From Proteles cristata cristata (taxonomy: Eukaryota; Chordata; Mammalia; Carnivora; Hyaenidae), in NCBI GenBank assembly GCA_017311185.1, contig JAESUZ010000127.1:1302001-1366000 (forward strand): a stretch of 64,000 bases of DNA, in the 5' to 3' direction. The notes under the pieces are model-generated. The model did not search any database. It was not told the DNA's origin and saw only the letters and a program-made list of their open reading frames with translations. Below, in pieces: positions 34,200-46,260 of the stretch; position 1 is the first letter of the stretch, and every line of letters starts with the position of its first letter. The position numbers were made by a program, and so were the translations under genes.

Positions 34200-34350
34200 A
34201 CTAAATGACACTAATCTATGTACATCACATGCCTATTATGTGTCAAGCACTGACTAGGTGTTTAAGAATTTCCTCTTATTTCCTTGTTTTGTGAAAGAAA
34301 AATTTAAGCATGAAAACATTGTGTAACCTATTCAGATATTCAAAGCTAGT
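34200..34350 (-). mobile_element. MIR fragment (reverse)
   Basis: 'acatgcctattatgtgtcaagcactgactaggtgttta', then 'tgaaagaaaaatttaagcatgaaaac' and 'caaagctagta', reads as a reverse MIR, the 'tatgtgccaggcactg' block being diagnostic. Confidence 0.65.
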
Positions 34351-34810
34351 ACTAAATAAAAATGTAAAATAGCAAAAATATTTATTCTAATCTCTCAAAA
34401 TATAAGTCTAACTAAATTATAACCTGTGAATTGTGCTGCCTCTGTATAACAAAATATTTGTAACCTCAATGCCCAGAGTTATGCCTGGTATATTTATTAT
34501 ATACACACAATATTTACTGAATCAATGAATACATAAAATTTAAAAAAGGAAAGAACAATAGAAAAAATATGTGGAAGAAGGGCTTAAGTTTCTGTTGGTA
34601 ACATAGAATCATCATTAAAATATCCTTAAAATCAGAATCTCTGTTAGGTTTTTCCCTTCAAATTTCTATATATGATTGGTACCAGCTTGGAAAATTTGAC
34701 CCAGACTTCATAGAGATATCTATAGCTGAATGAAAAATAAGAGAATTTTGTGGATGAATGCATATAAGTCAGCATGAACCTTTGTAACATTATTTAGACA
34801 TCTCATTGCC

Positions 34811-34842
34811 TTCTTTTTCTTCTTCTTCTTCTTCTTCTTTTT
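34811..34842. repeat. (CTT)n microsatellite
   Basis: About eight CTT units in a T-rich context. Confidence 0.88.
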
Positions 34843-36429
34843 TAACTTCCTGACTTTGAATTATATTAGAGGAACTGCTAGACATCTGTTTTCCTGGGTT
34901 TTTCTCGTTTCTGTTTTTATAGGTTTTCATATTTTAAACAATATCTGTCCTTTATTTCCTTTCTTAAAGTAAGTAGGATTAGTATATATCTGTAGGTGAA
35001 TGTGAACACAATTTTATTTTTTATTATTCATAATTTTTTTCTTATGGCTAAAATTGTGTCACCTGTAGAAATGAATCTCTGTTTCTCATTCTCTCTATCT
35101 CCCATTCTCTCTTCCTCTTTCTTTCCATTCCTGCTCCCCCCCCCACACACACAAAGTCAGCTCTGTAATCTAAAATTAGAGACTGCACAATACCTGAATA
35201 GAAAAAAGATGGTCATCTCTCGACCTAGGTGTCATAGTTCACTGTCCTCATCTTTTCTTTCCCCCAGTAAAATTTCCTTACCATGTGCCCTGTTCAGAAG
35301 AGCTGACTCATGTGTCAACTGACACTAAGTTATAAATTAATGATATCATTTGTAATTTAAATTAGTTTATGGATGTCTTAACCTTTGCCACTTAATTTAG
35401 TTCATAGCTATCTTAACTCAAATAAGTGGCTAATGTGACATTCCCAAGATTAAAGTCAAAAGGGAATAGTCAGAGAATAAAACAATGGATCACAAACAAG
35501 GTGAGTTAGATGAACCCAACTCTATCAGAAGAAATACCTTTCCATGTAAGAAAAGAAGGCTCAGAAAATGGCATCTGAGCCATATTTCAGATGTCAAAAC
35601 ATCTGAGGCTGACACTTGTGTTTTCTGATAATCCTAGTTCTTTTGCTTTTCCTCTAAAGTTTTAAAATGTTTTTTCTTTCCATTTATGGATCCTGTTATG
35701 AATCATTTTGTAGATCAAAGAGGAAAGGGGAAACTGTCAGCAATTTGTCAAATATATTAGAAAGTATAGAAATTCTCAAGATATGCATCAGTCTAGGGAG
35801 TCTAGAAAATTACTTCTCAAAAGTAACTGCTTATAAGTGAACATTTGCCTTCCTAAATCATCAAGAACCAACTTTATTGAACCATTTGAAGCAGCTCTTC
35901 ATTTTATTTCCTGTTGATCAGAATTTCATTAAGCTCTTCTTTTAATGCTCCATGACTTTGTTTGCTCTGGATTTATATTACTCAACCATATCCCTTAAGC
36001 TTAATTAAGTTTGTTTGTTCATGCTTTGAGCACTTTTCTCTGTTCTGCAGCAAAAGCAAGTAAAAATCAAGGGACACTCATTCATCTGTGAAGCTGTCAG
36101 TCCATCATAACTTGATTATTGATTTGGGGTGAGGTTGTGACATTCCCTAGGTAAGCACGTCAAGTCTGTTGCCAGAGAGCTCTCTACTTAATTGAATATG
36201 ATGTCTGTATGGGAAGAGATGAAGTATGTCAGTGATGTGTAAGTGTTCTCTCCCACTGTGAATGCAGTAGAGGATAAGTATATTCCATTGTGTACTGACC
36301 AAATTCCATGTGCCTTGTCTTATTACTTTAGTATTTTTTCTCTTAAAGACCTGAGAGCAATGCAGTTATTCATCCAAGAGATGATTATGCATTAAAAAAT
36401 TTGAAGCATGAAATTTCAGATAGGGATAG
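34843..36429. other. AT-rich non-coding stretch
   Basis: Includes a pyrimidine-rich patch at 35070-35150 ending in CCCCCCCC and CACACA, which produces the 108-codon serine/leucine-rich frame at 34996-35322. I do not consider that frame a gene. Confidence 0.55.
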
Positions 36430-36618
36430 TCATAAATGATTTGCCACATGAGTAATAATTTTAATTTGGTCGCTAAATTTGCAGTGTAGTTTTACTCATC
36501 TGTAATATGGGAGTAATGATCACCCTTCCTGTCATTAACTACTTCTCAGCAGTGTTGTAAAGATTAATTTATGTTCTTCAATGGCTTTTCTAATGGAAAG
36601 TGCTGTGTAAATGTTAGT
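36430..36618 (+). mobile_element. MIR fragment
   Basis: 'tttactcatctgtaatatgggagtaatgatcacccttcctg', 'cagtgttgtaaagattaattta', then 'ggaaagtgctgtgtaaatgttag', gives the 3' half of a plus-strand MIR. Confidence 0.65.
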
Positions 36619-37679
36619 TTCTAAAGCATAACCCTTCCTAGCCAGAACTAGCATGGTCTCTAATTAATGTCTAAAATGTTGCCTGAGAAATAAAATTTTG
36701 CTTGGACAATCACAAAGAAATATTTTTACTCAGTTTATGAAGAGAAAGCAACTTACAATTAAACAATGTTACATGATAATTGTATCTCAATTTAAAAAAG
36801 AGAGAGGTACAGTTTTCAATACTTTAACAAAAATAAAACACAAAAGTTAGCTACGTCATTTTAGAAATGTATTATCTAAATTCACCGTTCTGTCATTTAT
36901 AGGTTTCTGATGATAGAGAAAAAAACATCACTGGCTTTCAACCTAATAAATTACATTGTATTACACTGGTAAGTTATACAAATTAGCCTAAAACCATTTC
37001 TTTCCATAATGCATGCAAAAATATTCTAAGGTAACATTTTGTAGAGTCTGGATTTCTCAAGGTTTCATTTAGCTCAAATATACATTTAAATGATTGGTCA
37101 CTAAGGCCTCCAGCTATTTCATATCTAGCAAAATTATAAGGTACAGATTCTCATAAATATGAATAAAAACAGGAGAACTAATTTCTCCATGTGTTGGAAC
37201 TTCTGATTAAGCATTAATGCTGCTATGCAGCTAAATACAGATTGGGTATTAAGAGGCTGCAACATCCACACAGTCTATTCTCTAGCTCCTTCCATGAATG
37301 AAAGAATTTCGGCTAAATTTTCTGCTCCCTTGTCAGTATCGCTTCTGTGAAAATGTCTTCTTATGACTTTCCTTCTACCTCTCTAGCTAATCATTGCTTT
37401 TTAGATTTTTCCCCAGATCTTGCTACAAAGGAATGAATTTTAAACCCTTTTTCTTGGCATGTAATGTTCAGCCTCCACAATACCTGAAGACTACCTCAAC
37501 ATCTCCACTGGCATGACCCATATGCATCGTAAACTTAGCATCAAAACCAGTAAACCAAAGTGCTTTCTTCCAGCTGCTTGTGCCCTAACCCAGTGATTGA
37601 CAACACTATCCAAGGAGTGGGTACACTAAGTGTTTCTTACGAGGAACACACCGAGATGTCCTAGAGTAATTTTCTGACT
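36619..37679. other. AT-rich non-coding stretch
   Basis: No feature that I can support. Confidence 0.55.
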
Positions 37680-37985
37680 AAATTTTTATTGAATGTCCTC
37701 TGTCTACCAAGCAGTGTGTGAGGTATTGAGCAGAATAAAACCAGCCTCTATTCTCAGGTCACTTACAGTCTAATGGGAGAAATAGATTTTAAGGAAATAA
37801 GGACAATAGCTAGTCTGGACAAGGACATCAATGGGATTCTGTAACGCACATTCTGTGATGCCATCTGGGAATGATTTCATGAGGAGGTAATGACTGAGCT
37901 TATATCTGAAGACAAAAAAGAGCATGAAGGAAAACAGTGGGAAAAGGTTGAATGGGGAGGGCATTTCGGACAGAGGAAGGAGGGT
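37680..37985. repeat. Ancient interspersed repeat, family unresolved
   Basis: 'tttattgaatgtcctctgtctaccaagcagtgtgtgaggtattgagcagaataaaacca', 'cttacagtctaatgggagaa' and 'catgaggaggtaatgactgagcttatatctgaag' match a common old mammalian element I recognise by text but cannot name with certainty. It explains the local open frames. Confidence 0.5.
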
Positions 37986-38078
37986 GTTCCTTTTCCCTAT
38001 CAAACCAGACCGAATCATGGCAAATTCTCATTTTCCACTGCTACGTCTTCCACTTTCTACTAGTATTAAACATTTTAA

Positions 38079-38288
38079 TTGTTTTTATTTTATTTTATTT
38101 TATTTGGGAGACAGTGTGTGCACATGAGTATGGAGGGACAAAGAGAAGAAAGAGAGAGAGATTATCTTAAGCATATTCCATGCCCAGCATGAAGCTCAAC
38201 ATAGATTTCAATCTCACAACAGTGATATCATGACCTGTGTCAAAATCAAGAGTCTGATGCTTAACCAACTGAGCCACCCAGGCACCCC
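38079..38288 (-). mobile_element. CAN-SINE, reverse, old
   Basis: (TTTTA)n tail at 38085-38105, GA body, 'cccagcatgaagctcaacatag' and head 'gagccacccaggcacccc'. No clear duplication. Confidence 0.9.
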
Positions 38289-38309
38289 ATATCACTACTT
38301 CAATATGCA

Positions 38310-38672
38310 GGCACTATGGACTGAATGTGTCCTCCTCAAATTCATATGTTGAAACCCTGTTGCCTGATGTAATAATATAAGGAAGTGGGGTTTGGGGAAG
38401 GTAATTAGGATTAGATAAGGTTGTGAAGGTGAAGCCCTCAGGAATGGGATTAGTATCCTTATAAAAGTCACAAGAAAGCTTGCCTCCCATCTCTGCCTAT
38501 TTGGGGGAAACAATGAGAAGTATGCAGTCTGCAACCCAAGGAAGGTTCTCAGCAGAACTCAACCATGTGACATCCTGATTTCACAGATCCAGCTTCCAGA
38601 ACTGTGATAAATAAATTTCTGTATTAGCCCCCTGGTCTATAGTACTTTGTTATACTAGTCCACCAGCAGGCC
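38310..38672 (+). mobile_element. MaLR (MST/MLT1A-type) LTR
   Basis: 'ggcactatggactgaatgtgtcc', 'attcatatgttgaaaccctgt', 'gaagccctcaggaatgggattagtatccttataaaag', 'cagcttccagaactgtgataaataaatttctg' and 'ctatagtactttgttata' follow in exact LTR order. The AATAAA at 38608-38613 is the LTR's poly-A signal. Confidence 0.85.
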
Positions 38673-39524
38673 ACCAACATATATTCTCAAAATCTCTGTC
38701 ACATCTTTTAAAATTCCTCAAAAATCTCTTCAAAATCCAGTCAAGTCTTCATAAATTCTCAAATATTTTTCTCCCTTCATTTCTCCTCTGCAAATTTTGT
38801 TATCTTGTGCCCTAAATTCTCTCTTCTGAAGTGGAAGTCCTGATAGCCTCTCAATCTTCCAAACTTCACCAGATGTCTTTGTTTTTGTTTTCACCTTTTT
38901 TTTTTTTTATTGTCATAGTATACAAATGCCTCCTGGGGATAATGGAGAATAAGAAAAGTGAAAGAGAAATTTCAACATCGTTCATTTATTTTCGTTCTTC
39001 TTCTCAGTGGAGAAGACACATTACATTTTTGTTAGTTTTATTTCTTAATGTGGCCCAAATTTAGATTCATATCTTCTATAATATATATCATGTCTTGGAA
39101 AATATTCATCCTAGTTTAGAGAAAGCTTACCAGTCTTATGACAAATAGAAAAAGACATTTTATTATAACTCAATATTTTAACCTTCATTTGAAAATATTG
39201 TTGGTATGGTAGACCTGAGGAGAAAATGCAGAATTAGAGAATGAATTACCCTTTTTAAGAAAGTGGGACAGAATTCTTCACTGTAACATTATAGAACAGC
39301 ATAATTTTATCCTACCCCAACCTTTACTCCTCATTTGCTATGTTAATATTCTGATATCTTTTTTGAAAATTCATTTTGTGTTCTTTCAGGGAGGATACAT
39401 GACAAGTCAGAAGGAACTCTGATTTTACCCTCATGCTTCTAAGTATTCCAAATTCATGATAGTCAGCAGTGTTCTGAAATTCAGCTAGAGAGAGTACAAA
39501 CTTTATAGTCCTTATCATCTGTAC
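38673..39524. other. AT-rich non-coding stretch
   Basis: No gene. A 77-codon frame (38831-39064) spans a T-run and resembles nothing. Confidence 0.55.
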
Positions 39525-39542
39525 ACTCTCATTTAATTTTCT

Positions 39543-39762
39543 TTTTTTTTTTTTAATGTTTTATTTATTTCTAGGAGAGAGAGAGAGAGACAGCGTGAGC
39601 AGGGGAAGGTCAGAGAGAGAGGGAGTCACAGACTGAAACAGGCTCCAGGCTCTGAGCTGGCAGTCAGCACAGAACCCGACGTGGGGCTCGAACCCACGAA
39701 CCGCGAGATCATGACCTAAGCGAAAGTCGGACGCTTAACCGACTAAGCCACCCAGGCGCCCC
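39543..39762 (-). mobile_element. CAN-SINE, young, perfect 18-bp duplication
   Basis: CpG-rich reverse copy ('gacagcgtgagcaggggaagg', 'cgaacccacgaaccgcgagatc', head 'ccacccaggcgcccc'). The duplication actctcatttaattttct is identical at 39525-39542 and 39763-39780. Among the youngest insertions in the window. Confidence 0.97.
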
Positions 39763-39984
39763 ACTCTCATTTAATTTTCTAATAGTCCAGTAGGATGCTT
39801 TAATATTTTTATTTTATAAGACAAAGTAAAAATTTCTGGAAAATAATATATTTTTTTCTAGAACACATTTTCAGTGCAAGAATTCAATACCTGAATTAGA
39901 TGTTAGAATTCATATCTGTTCTGATGTTGAGTTATTCTAAGTTTACTCAACACTAGCTTTGGAAGTCATCTAAATTGATAGTCA

Positions 39985-41155
39985 ACTGGTCAGTTTTCTT
40001 TACACAAAACAATTCAGCCTTTGCTACAATCCGCTCCTCAGTCTTCCCCATCTCAGTAAATGGCAGCTTCATGTATCTACTTGTCTAAGCAAAATTCTTC
40101 TCTCTTTACCACATCTAATCTCCATTCTATCAGTAAATTCTGTTTGCTTTACTTTAAATAGTCACAGAGGGGCACCTGGGCAGCTCAGTCCATTGAGCAT
40201 TCAACTTTGGCTCGGGTCATGATCTCACACTTTGTGGGTTCAAGCCCCATGTCAGCTCTGCTGACAGCTCAGAGCCAGGAGCCTGCTTCAGATTCTGTGT
40301 CTTCCTCTCTCTCTGTCTCTATGTCTCAAAAATAAATAAATGTTTAAACAAAGTTAAAATAGTTACAGTAAAATAGTTACACCTCTCACCCCTTCCGCTG
40401 TTACCACCCTGTCCCAAGACAATATCAACTCTTCGCTGCTTTGTTACACGCAGCTTCCTAACTAGTCTCCTTGATTTTGTCCTTGCCTCTTTTAGGCCAA
40501 AAATATTGTCAAAATTTAAATTAGATCATATTCCCTCCTTGATTGAAACTCTCCAGGGCTTAACATCTCACTCATAGAAAAAACCAAAATTTTTAAAAAA
40601 TTCTACATGATCTAGTCCCTTTTACTACCATAAGTTTATTGTCTACCTCTCTCCTTCCCCACAATTTAACTCCAGGGTCTTTGGTTCAGGTTATTGCCAT
40701 TCCTTCAACATGCTTGGACATGTTGCCATATCTGGGATTTTACACTTACTATTTTTTCCTCCTAGAATGTCTTTTCCACGATATGTATGTGTCTTGGGTC
40801 CCAATTTCCTACAAACAGCAGTAAAGTGTCAACTCTCAGATATTTTTCCTGACCACTCTATAAGGAGAACACTCTACCATTTGCTTTTACTTTGTCTTTC
40901 TCCATATATATATATATATACATTTGACTCTATATATGTATATAAATCATTATAACAGTGCTATACATAACATAAGATAGTATATAACACTATTGCTTCT
41001 TAACAGTTCTTTCTTTTTTGTTTTCTCTGCACTACTTCTATAGGCCTATGGCAGCAAAGACTTTGTATACTCTCTTCATTCTTATATCTTAAACCTTTAG
41101 AATAGTGTCTTACTTGAAGGAGGTTCAAAATAAATATTTATAGAATGAATTAACA
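39985..41155 (+). mobile_element. L2 LINE 3' half, split by a SINE
   Basis: 'cagtcttccccatctcagtaaatggcagc', 'atctaatctccattctatcagtaaattctg' and, after the SINE, 'gctgttaccaccctgtcccaag', 'cttcctaactagtctcc', 'ttagatcatattccctcc', 'gaaactctccagggcttaacatctcactca' and 'tagtgtcttacttgaaggaggttcaaaataaatattta'. This is the L2 ORF end and 3' terminus. A TA microsatellite (about 40903-40925) has grown inside it. Confidence 0.8.
40169..40353 (+). mobile_element. CAN-SINE inserted in L2
   Basis: Head 'ggggcacctgggcagctcagtcc', 'gggttcaagccccatgtc', tail 'aaaaataaataaatg'. The duplicated L2 target taaatagtcacag / taaaatagttacag flanks it. Confidence 0.93.
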
Positions 41156-42699
41156 GTCTTCCCAAATGCATTATGGATATATTAGAAATAGTATTAATAA
41201 CCATGAACCATGAACTAAGTAAAGGGCATTTTGTCAAATTTTACAAAATTCTGTCTCTCTCCAACTACACTTAAATATTACATCAGATCCTTTGGGTGGG
41301 GGAAAATTCTTACAAGGCTCTTCTGATTCTGATTTAAAAATCTCTCCCCCAGAATTTTCAAATTCTTTGATTTCTAGCAACTCCAAATGGCATAATTACT
41401 TTCACAAAACTTCACTGGCACCCAAGAACTATTTTTGACAATTAGTAACACAAGATGAATTACAAGACTGGGGTTAGTGTGACGGCTCAGAGTGAATGCT
41501 TGATGCGGTAGAACTCTCCGGGGAAGATGTAAGTGAATGATAGATAGACTCCAATTGTGAAGAAACGCCTCTACAGTAAACTACTGAAAACAGAAAGATC
41601 AGAACTGGACCCTAAGCACCTCTAAAGCTTCAATACAAACCAGGAAATAAAGAAGGCAGATCTACAAACCAAGAAGTAAAGTTTGAGAAGGCAGATCTAT
41701 GTGAGTATACTTACTACAACACTTATAATTCTCTGTATAAAACACAGGTGGACAATAAGTATAATTTCATTTTTATCTCTGAATTTAACTCCTAACATGA
41801 AGCCCCACTTTACCATTTCGCTGAAATTAACCTCATTATTTTAGGTGTTCTTCATCTTCTTCCCAAAGCTGCTTCTAAAATCTGGAGACTTTCTATAATG
41901 GCAAAGTACGGAATGGAGATGGTTGAACTGATCAATTAAATTTGTTATATTTATTCAATGCAATCTGTCAATAAGTTACATCTTCCTCTGTGGCGACCTG
42001 TCCTTTTTCTCACAATTGCATCTTTTTAGGTATTACAGCTTTTTAATCGATCTGGTGAACAGGTAACATTTTTCTGCTTTGGTAAAACATTTAAAGTGTT
42101 CTATATAGTCCTTTTGAATGCCCACTTTCCTGATATTCTTAAACAAATGGAACTTATTTGCTGTGTACAGAATATCTTATTCAGCTGTCTACCCAGATGT
42201 GCTGTGTTCTATAACATTCTTGCCATTCCTGTGTGCTTCTGATTCATTTTGCTCCTTCTGTACTTTTCTGGGAATTCTTTGCAAGTGTCTAAAATCCTGT
42301 CTTCCTAAGTGTATCACAAAATCATATACTCTTGGGGATTGTACTCTATTCTTCCATCCAAAAATTCTATAAGATTTGCAAAGTTCTTGTTTTACCTCCA
42401 ACTCTTTCCCAACTCCCAGACTAGAAACCTTTACAAATCTCAAGGATAGGAAGGTCTGCTCTAAAGTCATCATTTTTATCATGTGTTTCCCAAAATACAT
42501 TGTCTTTGCCTAGAATTCTTGTTTCCTACTCTTTCCACTCCCACCTTTTCTTTTAAAAAAATCCATGCTTTTCTTCCTTGAGACAGTAAGTACTATCCTA
42601 AAGTGGTCAGAGTGTGCATTGTGGAAAGTGGCAAAGGGTAAAAGAAAATATGAAGAACAAAAACAAGGAATAGAAATAATATTTTAAAACTTAGACTAG
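41156..42699. other. Non-coding stretch
   Basis: Frames of 84 and 103 codons overlap on opposite strands at 42118-42500 without known resemblance. 41460-41720 has a GC-richer patch with two 'gaag..gcagatct' repeats. Nothing is firmly identifiable. Confidence 0.5.
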
Positions 42700-42920
42700 T
42701 CAAAATGATAGATACAAGTGTACAAGGGCTTGTACAGATACAAGGAAGTAGAATGGTGGTTGCCTGGAGCTGAGCAGGGCAGGGAGAATGGGGAGTTCTT
42801 TAGTGGGGACAGAGTTTCAGTTTTATAAGATAAAGAATCCTAGAGATGGGCGGTGGTGACAGCTGCACAATATTATGAATGTATTTTAGATCGCTGAACC
42901 GTGTACTTAAAAATGGTTAA
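42700..42920 (+). mobile_element. L1 3' UTR, first part
   Basis: 'agtagaatggtggttgcctggagctg', 'gagaatggggagttctttag', 'gacagagtttcagttttataagat', 'gagatgggcggtggtgacagctgcacaatattatgaatgt' and 'gctgaaccgtgtacttaaaaatggttaa' match the 3' UTR of older L1 elements. The sequence breaks off at 42920 and resumes at 43367. Confidence 0.8.
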
Positions 42921-43366
42921 TGTCTGAGTGTTTACATTTGAAAAATATGGTGGCCAAAGGTAGATCTGGAAAAGACAGGGATGTTGAAAACTCATTTGTA
43001 AGACCAAATTGACCTTGAAATAGTATAATACAAAATACTTTACTGTGATCCCATTAACACTTTTTGCCTCTTGTACTGTAATCTTGGAGCATTATCATCT
43101 TACCCCCCACCCAGTGCCCCTCTTCTCCACAAAGCCCTGTCTCTAAGTTTTGTCACACGCAGGGTATCAATGTTATGGAAACTTAAGAAGTTATTCTTCT
43201 CTGAAGGTTGGCATAAAGTAAAGGCAGGAAATTTAAGTCATGGGTGTGCCAGCAGACAAGAGAAGCTTGAGGACAGGAAGATGACCTCTTTCCCTGTGTA
43301 TCAATTATACTGCACTTTTTGAGCCTGCTTGTTAAATTAGCCATGGGGAGACACTAAGATAGGACA
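42921..43366. mobile_element. Unidentified ~446-bp insertion within an L1
   Basis: The block interrupts an otherwise continuous L1 3' UTR. It begins 'tgtctgag' and ends 'ataggaca', so its ends are TG...CA with 4-bp inverted TGTC/GACA, like an LTR. It has no clear poly-A tail and no SINE head. The 83-codon frame at 43071-43322 lies inside and is not recognised. A diverged solo LTR is the best guess. Confidence 0.45.
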
Positions 43367-43440
43367 AAATGGAAAAAAAATTAATTATATGTTTAATGTT
43401 AGGTGTATCTTACCACAATAAAATACATGGGGAAAAGCAT
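43367..43440 (+). mobile_element. L1 3' UTR, final part
   Basis: 'aaatggaaaa...ttaattatatgtttaatgttaggtgtatcttaccacaataaaa' continues the L1 3' end begun at 42700. Confidence 0.75.
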
Positions 43441-45386
43441 TATGTTGTTACATAGAGGAGTAAAGAACATGTACCAGTGATACCTGACTTCTGGATACCC
43501 TAATATATCCTTAAATGTTGCCTTCCCATACAATCGCTTTTCTTGTTACTCTGCCCCTGGACATGCACACACACACATACACACACTCAGTTAAGAATCT
43601 CTATGGTAAATCAATGAATTCTTTTAAAAATGTCAAATTAATGAGAAATTGGATATCAATAGTCTACCCCTCCTCAGAAGAGATATAAACTATTGATAGA
43701 TTAAGAGGGTCATATGAGAAGTATTTAAAGGTGAGATATTATGGAAGAATGGTGCGAGGGCCAGTTGAGATACGTTGGCATAGACAGGCTGTACACAGCT
43801 GCAGATTATAGCGTGTAGGCTTAAAACATGAGACGGAATCTCTGTGGTAAAGGGAGAGAGATCAGCTAAAAATGAAAAAATGCTGAACAGTAGCCTAGGT
43901 TTCAATTCTAAACCTTCTAAACCCCAAGCTTGACAGGAAGGCTGTATCTTCATTTACTAGTTCAAGGCATTTTCATGTGAGAGGGTTTCCACTTGTCCAC
44001 ATGTCCAATCAACACTCCTACTGCCCTCACCACCCTGCCACATACACTTGGGCATCAAAAGACAAGGGAAGAAATAAGTTGAGTTTTGTGGGAAGTTGAA
44101 AAGGCAGGTGGAATTTTGGAAAGAATTCCAAAAGAGGAATTCCAGAGAGGAAATAGGAGATCTGGGTGATCTCCAGTAGTGAATATCATGAAAATGTGTA
44201 ACCAAAAAAATGGGATTTTTCAACTCTTCGAAATGGAATGAAAAGTAGCAAGGAGTTAAAAGAAAAAAAACCCCAAAAAACCCAAGTTGTGTGAAGTGGT
44301 GATTGTTCTGATTTTCATGCTAGGATTTAAATTTAGCTTTTAAAATTTTCCTGCTCTAACAGTTTTGACATTTAAAAAACATAAGAACTTTTACAAAGTT
44401 AGATATTTGCTGTTGCATTTAAGGCACTCTGTGTGTTCAGTAAATGTCATAATGCCATTAAGCTCCCTTCACAGACATGCAATTTTATCCTTTTACTGCA
44501 GGATCTTAATACAGTGAGTGCTTCAGGGAGGACAAGGTAGAGCCCGAGGGCCCGGTAAGGAGTTCTCAAATCCTTACAGGTGAGCTTGAATTTTAATATT
44601 GTGTCATTAAGAAAATGACGCTCAATTGCTGTGGCACTTACCCTCTCTTATTTTGTTTTTACAAGACCCATCTCTCAAAAGTTTGAACCCATAAAATATA
44701 TTCTTTTAGTTAGAAAAGAGTTTAAAAATTAATACCTGAAAAATGGCATTTTATCACATTACTTTCATTATATGACATAACCAATGGTGTTGCTAGGCAA
44801 CTAGCTATGACTTTTGGAAAACTGCATACTTTATAATAGATTACTTTAGAGGCACTTTTTCAAAACAAATAGAATAGAATTATCTAAAAGCATCTTGTGA
44901 AATTCTTGTGAAATGGCTTTTTTAAAAAGTCAGCATCTCCAAAAGTGAGGAGGAGAGGCTCCTATCATATAGGTACTACAGTTTTCACTTAATAGGAAGG
45001 AAAATTGAGAGAGAGAGAGAGAGAAAGAGAAAGAGATAGAGACCTCAGATTTTTTACAACTGCTATTATAGTACCCAAACTGCTAATGAAAATATTCACT
45101 GTAAATATTTAATTTTCACTCGAGTATTTCTTTGATGAGGCAAAATATAATTATTTATAAGAAATACACACACACACACTGAGAGAGAGAGACAGACAGA
45201 CAGAGAGACAGAGAGACTCGAAATACATAAAAATAAAGTGAATTGATAGAGCCATGGTCTTGTCTCCTGGTTTCCTAACAGCTCTCTCTCTTATATACAG
45301 AAATGATTATCAAACTTGAAAGAAACCATTTTTGGTGACTAGCACTAGTCACTCACTATGACTCCATAAAATGTTTATTTTATTCT
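43441..45386. other. Non-coding stretch with GA/CA simple repeats
   Basis: Reverse frames of 87 and 88 codons at 43690-44223 lack resemblance. Simple repeats: (GA)n at about 45006-45040 and a compound (CA)n(GA)n(GACA)n at 45168-45218. 44502-44554 is listed separately. Confidence 0.5.
44502..44554 (+). other. Short exon-like segment, non-coding
   Basis: 'ttatccttttactgcag' precedes and '|gtaagga' follows a 53-bp GC-richer segment. All three frames carry stops, so it could only be a non-coding exon or chance. Confidence 0.15.
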
Positions 45387-45399
45387 TGAAGAGAATTCT

Positions 45400-45426
45400 T
45401 TTTTTTTTAATGTTTTATTTATTTCT

Positions 45427-45457
<31 letters not shown>

Positions 45458-45626
45458 TTAGCAGGGGAGGGTCAGAGAGAGAGGGAGACACAGAATCTGA
45501 AACAGGCTCCAGGCTCTGAGCTAGCTGTCTGCACAGAGCCCGATGCGGGGCTCGAACCCATGAACCGTGAGATTGTGACCTGAGCCAAAGTCGGGTGCTT
45601 AACCGAGTGAGCCACCCAGGCATCCC
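45400..45626 (-). mobile_element. CAN-SINE, reverse, fairly young
   Basis: Poly-T, 'atttatttctgag(ag)n', 'agcccgatgcggggctcgaacccatgaaccgtgag' in parts, head 'gagccacccaggcatccc'. A loose duplication (gaagagaattct / gaacagaaatag) may flank it. The open frames at 45371-45623 are this SINE. Confidence 0.94.
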
Positions 45627-45739
45627 GAACAGAAATAGTCTGTTTATATTCTTAAAATAATAAGGTGATATATGTTAGCTCTAGAGGTTCTGGGTAATAT
45701 AGAAATGCATAGAAGAAAACATTATTCACTCATTATATC

Positions 45740-46260
45740 AAAAACCAAAAAGGTAAACACTGCTATTAATATTTTAGCATATCTTATTAGGCGTTTTCCC
45801 AATGTGTGTTGTTTTAACTTAGAGTTTTAATTTTTTCTTTTGCTTTTCTATAGACCTAATTGATAGTCTGTATATGTGTGTGTGAATATATATATACATA
45901 CACATATATATATCTTTATGTATATATAGTTTTATAGTTTGCCTTTTCCAGTTAATTATTACACTTTGAGAATTTTTCCATATATAACTTCCTTGATATA
46001 TATTATTAAATAAGTGAGTGACAGCCTACCATATGGCTGTAACACGATTAATTTGTTTCTACTATAATGGAATATTCCTCCAAAATTTCATTATTATAAA
46101 TAATGTTGCAATGAATGTCCTTATTCATAAATCATGATCCACATCTCTCTTGATTTCCTTAGGGTAGCAGGCTAGAAGTGAATTTACCGAGTCGAAGGAT
46201 ACAAATGATCTTATGACTATAAATACGTATTTTTAGTTATTTCTCAGTAAGACAAAAAAA
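45740..46260 (-). mobile_element. Old LINE 3' region (reverse)
   Basis: 'tagacctaattgatagtctg', 'gtttgccttttccagttaattattacac', 'ataatgttgcaatgaatgtcctta' and 'gggtagcaggctagaagtgaattta...gtcgaagga' match old L1 3'-UTR text read in reverse. A (TATA/CACA) microsatellite lies at about 45875-45930. Confidence 0.55.

Noticed and set aside
34996..35322. 108-codon frame
   Set aside because: Serine/leucine-rich product of a pyrimidine-rich tract, without resemblance to a protein.
38079..38288. Target-site duplication for this SINE
   Set aside because: The best flanking match was too short and imperfect to claim.
42189..42500. 103-codon reverse frame
   Set aside because: Overlaps an equally open frame on the other strand, and no family is recognised.
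45163..45218. CRISPR-like or structured tandem array
   Set aside because: It is a simple CA/GA/GACA microsatellite without spacers.
45371..45623. Frames on both strands with RERERE or SLSLSL runs
   Set aside because: Both are readings of the (GA)n part of a SINE.
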